Shown: positions 5,721 to 8,105 of the stretch, piece after piece
Position numbering within the stretch: position 1 is the first letter of the stretch
How the letters are laid out: every line of letters starts with the position of its first letter
Source: Cytophagia bacterium
GTDB lineage: Bacteria; Bacteroidota; Bacteroidia; Cytophagales; Cyclobacteriaceae
Direction: 5' to 3'
DNA length: 8,105 nt
Assembly: GCA_013373005.1 (NCBI GenBank)
Contig: JABXIP010000422.1
Location: 1 to 8,105, forward strand
Made by a program: the position numbers and the translations under genes
The notes under the pieces: generated by a model
Seen by the model: the letters and a program-made list of their open reading frames with translations, nothing else
Database searches by the model: none
Told to the model about the DNA's origin: nothing

Positions 5721-6829
5721 TATCTAACAATTGAGGGGTAATTTCTCCCCTTCCATTCAAAGTTCTTAAAGTTAGCGGCTATGCCAAAATAAATAGCATA
5801 GAAGGGGTATAATATGAAGCAAAGGAGAAAATAGTGGATGTAGGTTCTGTGCCCGAAATGAGATCTCACTGAAGAAATAAAAATCAGCTCACTCAGAAAC
5901 TTTGAAACCAATACAGCCGAAAAAAGAGCCACGGCCTGATTCTGGGCAAGCCACCAATAGGCACTTACCTGAGCTAATTGAATTAAGACGACAACCAAAG
6001 CGGTAAAGATAGTCATTGGCCTGGCTGCCAGCTTCCACTTACTAGCCCAACGAATGCGCTGATTCTTGAACTGCCCCCAATCTTCGAAAGCAGCGGTTTC
6101 GACCAGAGCATTGGGAGAGCCATTGAATACGATAGCTTTTCCAAAATGCTTTTGGAGTTTATTCATGAGTAATTCATCATCTCCAGATGGGCTACTCTCA
6201 ATATTATTGAATCCTTCCACTGCTTGAAAAGCCGATTTTCTATAGGCCAGATTAGCTCCATTAGCCATCACTGGCTTTCCGGCTTTAGCCATGACTCCAG
6301 TAACACCAATTAACGGACTAAATTCAATAGATTGAATCTCCTGCCAAGTACTTTTTCCAACTAGCATCACCGACCCAAGTACCATTTGAACTGACTTAGT
6401 TTCGAATGGAATAATTAAAGATTCTAACCACTGAGGCTTCATTAAGCAGTCGGCATCAGTAGTTACAATCAACTCATGCCTGGCTGTTTCAATACCCAAT
6501 TTTAGAGCAGCTTTTTTACCAGACGAATCAGACAATGAAATAACTCTGGCTTTCAACTCATTAGTTGCCAAAAACTTATAGAGTATTTCCACTCCTGAAT
6601 CCTCAGAATGATCATCGATAAACACCACCTCAAAGTTCGGATGGGTTTGGGAATTCAAGGCATGAACCAATGCCTCTAAGTTCTTAGCTTCATTTCTGAA
6701 TGGCACCAAAACTGAACAAGCCATTGGCTCGGACAGAGTACCTTTTAAGTTGGTATGCTTTGCCCACTGAACGGTCATCCAAATCAGTACTAAGGAATAA
6801 AAAAGCAATAGTCCAAAGGCCAAATACAC
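5720..6829 (-). CDS. Membrane GT2 glycosyltransferase (first of two), GTG start
   Basis: A 369-residue family 2 glycosyltransferase that leads the operon. A membrane helix spans about 2-20. The catalytic domain shows V-P-F-R-N-E-A-K-N-L (42-51), I-D-D-H-S-E-D (71-77), D-A-D at 125-127, the acidic motif G-D-D-E (216-219), and Q-R-I-R-W (257-261). At least two hydrophobic C-terminal segments (about 268-350) follow, with W-K-G-R at 359-362 near the end. The plan matches the second glycosyltransferase, but the sequences differ in the acceptor-side region and the acidic motif (GDDE against DVED), pointing to a different sugar or acceptor. The start is GTG at 6829-6827, because an in-frame TAG lies five codons upstream and the only other early option is a TTG at codon 3. 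An ATG two bases earlier is out of frame. Donor and acceptor are unknown. The gene is divergent from ruvC. Confidence 0.9.
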   Translation of the reverse strand: MYLAFGLLLFYSLVLIWMTVQWAKHTNLKGTLSEPMACSVLVPFRNEAKNLEALVHALNSQTHPNFEVVFIDDHSEDSGVEILYKFLATNELKARVISLSDSSGKKAALKLGIETARHELIVTTDADCLMKPQWLESLIIPFETKSVQMVLGSVMLVGKSTWQEIQSIEFSPLIGVTGVMAKAGKPVMANGANLAYRKSAFQAVEGFNNIESSPSGDDELLMNKLQKHFGKAIVFNGSPNALVETAAFEDWGQFKNQRIRWASKWKLAARPMTIFTALVVVLIQLAQVSAYWWLAQNQAVALFSAVLVSKFLSELIFISSVRSHFGHRTYIHYFLLCFILYPFYAIYFGIAANFKNFEWKGRNYPSIVR

Positions 6830-6898
6830 ATTGCAATTTGACTAATCCGTATCAATTTAAAAACCTGCCTATTCGGCTTATGCTTATATTGCCCATTG
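6830..6898. promoter_or_regulatory. Divergent intergenic region (operon / ruvC)
   Basis: This 69-bp AT-rich spacer separates the GTG start of the glycosyltransferase (minus) from the ATG of ruvC (plus). Because the genes diverge and both lack other upstream space, promoters for both directions must lie here or reach into the coding regions. A TTTG at 6837-6840 (plus) and TTATATTG-like sequence near 6885-6891 are only partial matches to Bacteroidota promoter elements and are badly spaced, so I assign no exact promoter. No palindromic operator is obvious. Confidence 0.45.
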
Positions 6899-7453
6899 AT
6901 GGCAAAAGTGATTCAGGAAAAGATTGTTCTAGGCATTGATCCGGGCACCAGCGTAATGGGTTATGGTGTACTTAAGGTTGAAGGCAAAAAACTTAGTCTC
7001 CTTCAGTTCGGTGTCATCCACCTTAAGAAATACGCAGGCCATGAGCTAAAGCTAAAGAAGATCTTCGAGCGTGTCACTTCCATCATTGAAGAGTTTCATC
7101 CTGACGAAGTTGCTCTGGAAGCACCTTTCTACGGAAAAAACATTCAGTCGATGCTAAAACTTGGAAGAGCACAAGGGGTGGCCATGTCAGCTGCCTTAGC
7201 CAGAGATATTCCAATTACCGAATATGCTCCTAAGAAAGTAAAACAATCAGTTACCGGAAACGGTAACGCCTCAAAAGAGCAAGTAGCAGCCATGCTTCAA
7301 ACCTTGCTTTCTATTAAAGAGCTCCCAAAAATGCTTGATGCCACAGATGCCCTGGCAGTAGCCGTATGCCACCATTTTCAGAATGGTCAGGCTCAAAGCA
7401 GATCCGCCAGCTGGAAGAACTTTATCAGCGAGAATCCGGGAAGGGTTAAATAA
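6899..7453 (+). CDS. ruvC: Crossover junction endodeoxyribonuclease RuvC
   Basis: Holliday-junction resolvase: a dimeric, Mg-dependent endonuclease that makes paired cuts in four-way junctions, normally guided by RuvAB. The 184-residue product has the full RNase H-fold acidic tetrad: Asp14 in L-G-I-D-P-G-T (11-17), Glu74 in V-A-L-E-A-P-F (71-77), and Asp147 plus Asp150 in L-D-A-T-D-A-L (146-152). Family blocks S-M-L-K-L-G-R-A-Q-G (84-93), E-Y-A-P-K-K-V-K-Q-S-V-T-G-N-G (108-122) and A-S-K-E-Q-V (124-129) are also present. I chose ATG 6899; a TTG at 6896 would add one residue and is unlikely to be used. ruvA and ruvB are not adjacent. The gene ends directly before a strong hairpin terminator. 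Confidence 0.97.
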   Translation: MAKVIQEKIVLGIDPGTSVMGYGVLKVEGKKLSLLQFGVIHLKKYAGHELKLKKIFERVTSIIEEFHPDEVALEAPFYGKNIQSMLKLGRAQGVAMSAALARDIPITEYAPKKVKQSVTGNGNASKEQVAAMLQTLLSIKELPKMLDATDALAVAVCHHFQNGQAQSRSASWKNFISENPGRVK

Positions 7454-7456
7454 TCA

Positions 7457-7487
7457 AAAAGCCGCTCCGCAAAGCGGAACGGCTTTT
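7457..7487. terminator. Bidirectional intrinsic terminator
   Basis: AAAAGCCG (7457-7464) pairs with CGGCTTTT (7480-7487). After a single C/A mismatch, TCCGC (7466-7470) pairs with GCGGA (7474-7478) around an AAA loop. Read on the plus strand, the stem ends in a T tract 3 bp after the ruvC stop. Read on the minus strand, it also ends in a T tract (TTTTTGATT), about 45 bp after the stop of the convergent efflux gene. It therefore can stop transcription from both sides. Confidence 0.92.
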
Positions 7488-7532
7488 CTGTAACCAAAAC
7501 CAACTAAAATTAGACTAAAACTCAATTAGTAA

Positions 7533-8105
7533 TTAATTCCAGCCGCCACCAAGAGCTTGGTAGATATGAACAACTGCATTCAGTTGTCTCACTTTAGTTT
7601 CTACAAGCTCAAACCTCGACTCCAACGCATCACGCTGCGTTAGGAGCACTTCCATATAGTCTGCCCTCGCGGATCTGAAAAGGTTATTGGAAATATTAAT
7701 CGACTCAGTCAATGCTTGCACCTGCTGCTGTTTCAGGTCGTAGCTTTGCTCCAGATTCGAAATATTCGAAAGCTGGTTAGCAACCTCTACATAAGCATTC
7801 AACAAAGTTCTTTCGTATTCATAAACTGCCTGTATCTGCTTGGCATTAGCATTCTTATACTCAGCCTTAATGGCCTTTTTATTAATCAAAGGAGCCATCA
7901 AATCACCCGCTAAACCAAAAATCATAGACTCAGGAAAAGTGAGTAAATGTTTTGGACTTATAGCATTCAGACCGACACCAGCACTTATGCCCAACGAAGG
8001 GTAAAAGTTTGCTCTAGCCACCTGAATATCCATTTTGGCCGCTGCTAATTCCAGTTCAGCCTGACGAACATCAGGCCTGTTTTGCAATAGCTGGGCCGGA
8101 ATACC
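7533..8105 (-). CDS. TolC/NodT-type efflux outer-membrane protein, C-terminal part (runs off right edge)
   Basis: The last 190 residues of an outer-membrane channel subunit of an RND-type tripartite efflux pump. The reading frame is open to the right edge, and the real start lies beyond it; the first visible residues, G-I-P-A-Q-L-L-Q-N-R-P-D-V-R-Q-A-E, are the well-known mid-protein motif at the start of the second structural repeat in OprM/CusC/NodT proteins. V-A-R-A-N-F-Y-P-S-L-G-I-S-A (about 29-42) is the matching A-x-x-x-x-x-P-S beta-strand entry. Long amphipathic helices follow, including L-L-N-A-Y-V-E-V-A-N-Q-L and a Gln-rich coiled region, and the protein ends in A-L-G-G-G-W-N. The N-terminal half, any lipobox, and the expected membrane-fusion and RND pump genes (probably upstream, past 8105) are not visible, so the exported substrate cannot be judged. 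Confidence 0.93.
   Translation of the reverse strand, partial: GIPAQLLQNRPDVRQAELELAAAKMDIQVARANFYPSLGISAGVGLNAISPKHLLTFPESMIFGLAGDLMAPLINKKAIKAEYKNANAKQIQAVYEYERTLLNAYVEVANQLSNISNLEQSYDLKQQQVQALTESINISNNLFRSARADYMEVLLTQRDALESRFELVETKVRQLNAVVHIYQALGGGWN

Noticed and set aside
6896..6898. TTG as the ruvC start
   Set aside because: It adds only one residue before a proper ATG at 6899, and the product from ATG already has the normal family N-terminus.
8085..8087. TTG at 8087-8085 as the start of a short 184-residue efflux gene
   Set aside because: The frame stays open to the window edge and the residues upstream (G-I-P-A-Q-L) continue a conserved internal motif, so the gene is cut by the window, not started there.
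1..8105. Mobile elements, CRISPR arrays, defence genes or tandem repeats
   Set aside because: The window was read through for transposase or integrase motifs, terminal inverted repeats and regular repeat-spacer patterns; none was seen, and nearly all DNA is accounted for by conserved genes.

Overview
The window most likely comes from a member of the Bacteroidota, probably a marine or soil Cytophagales-type bacterium (inference). The supporting signs are moderately AT-rich DNA, no clear Shine-Dalgarno sequences, an ExbB-family protein with a signal peptide and an acidic leader, a type I asparaginase next to a TatD nuclease, a tRNA without encoded CCA, and possible Bacteroidota-style -33/-7 promoters. 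The genes are ordinary chromosomal ones. I see no insertion sequence, CRISPR array, phage gene or integration scar.

Layout. Positions 1-384 (minus) hold the 5' part of an ExbB/TolQ/MotA-family proton-channel gene that runs off the left edge. Positions 536-623 (minus) hold tRNA-Ser(GGA). Positions 716-6829 (minus) hold seven genes packed almost without gaps. In transcription order they are: a membrane GT2 glycosyltransferase with a GTG start, an 84-residue winged-helix-like protein, a GAF-like plus PP2C/SpoIIE phosphatase, a NodB-type polysaccharide deacetylase, a second membrane GT2 glycosyltransferase, a TatD-family metallohydrolase, and a type I L-asparaginase. Junctions range from a 14-bp overlap to a 2-bp gap, so the seven are very probably one operon. 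A 69-bp divergent spacer separates the operon from ruvC (6899-7453, plus). A strong hairpin at 7457-7487 then closes ruvC and also the convergent gene at 7533-8105 (minus), the C-terminal part of a TolC/NodT-type efflux outer-membrane protein that runs off the right edge.

How the genes may work together. The two glycosyltransferases share a plan: an N-terminal membrane anchor, a DxD motif, an acidic motif, Q-R-x-R-W, C-terminal membrane helices and a terminal W-K-G-R. With the deacetylase they form a plausible set for making and N-deacetylating an envelope glycan or glycolipid. The unusual part is the pair of regulatory-looking genes (winged-helix-like protein and PP2C phosphatase) set between the first glycosyltransferase and the deacetylase. 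This suggests a glycan pathway controlled by protein phosphorylation. That role is inferred from gene order and domains only; no serine kinase or STAS partner is encoded in the window. TatD and asparaginase at the end of the operon look like housekeeping passengers.
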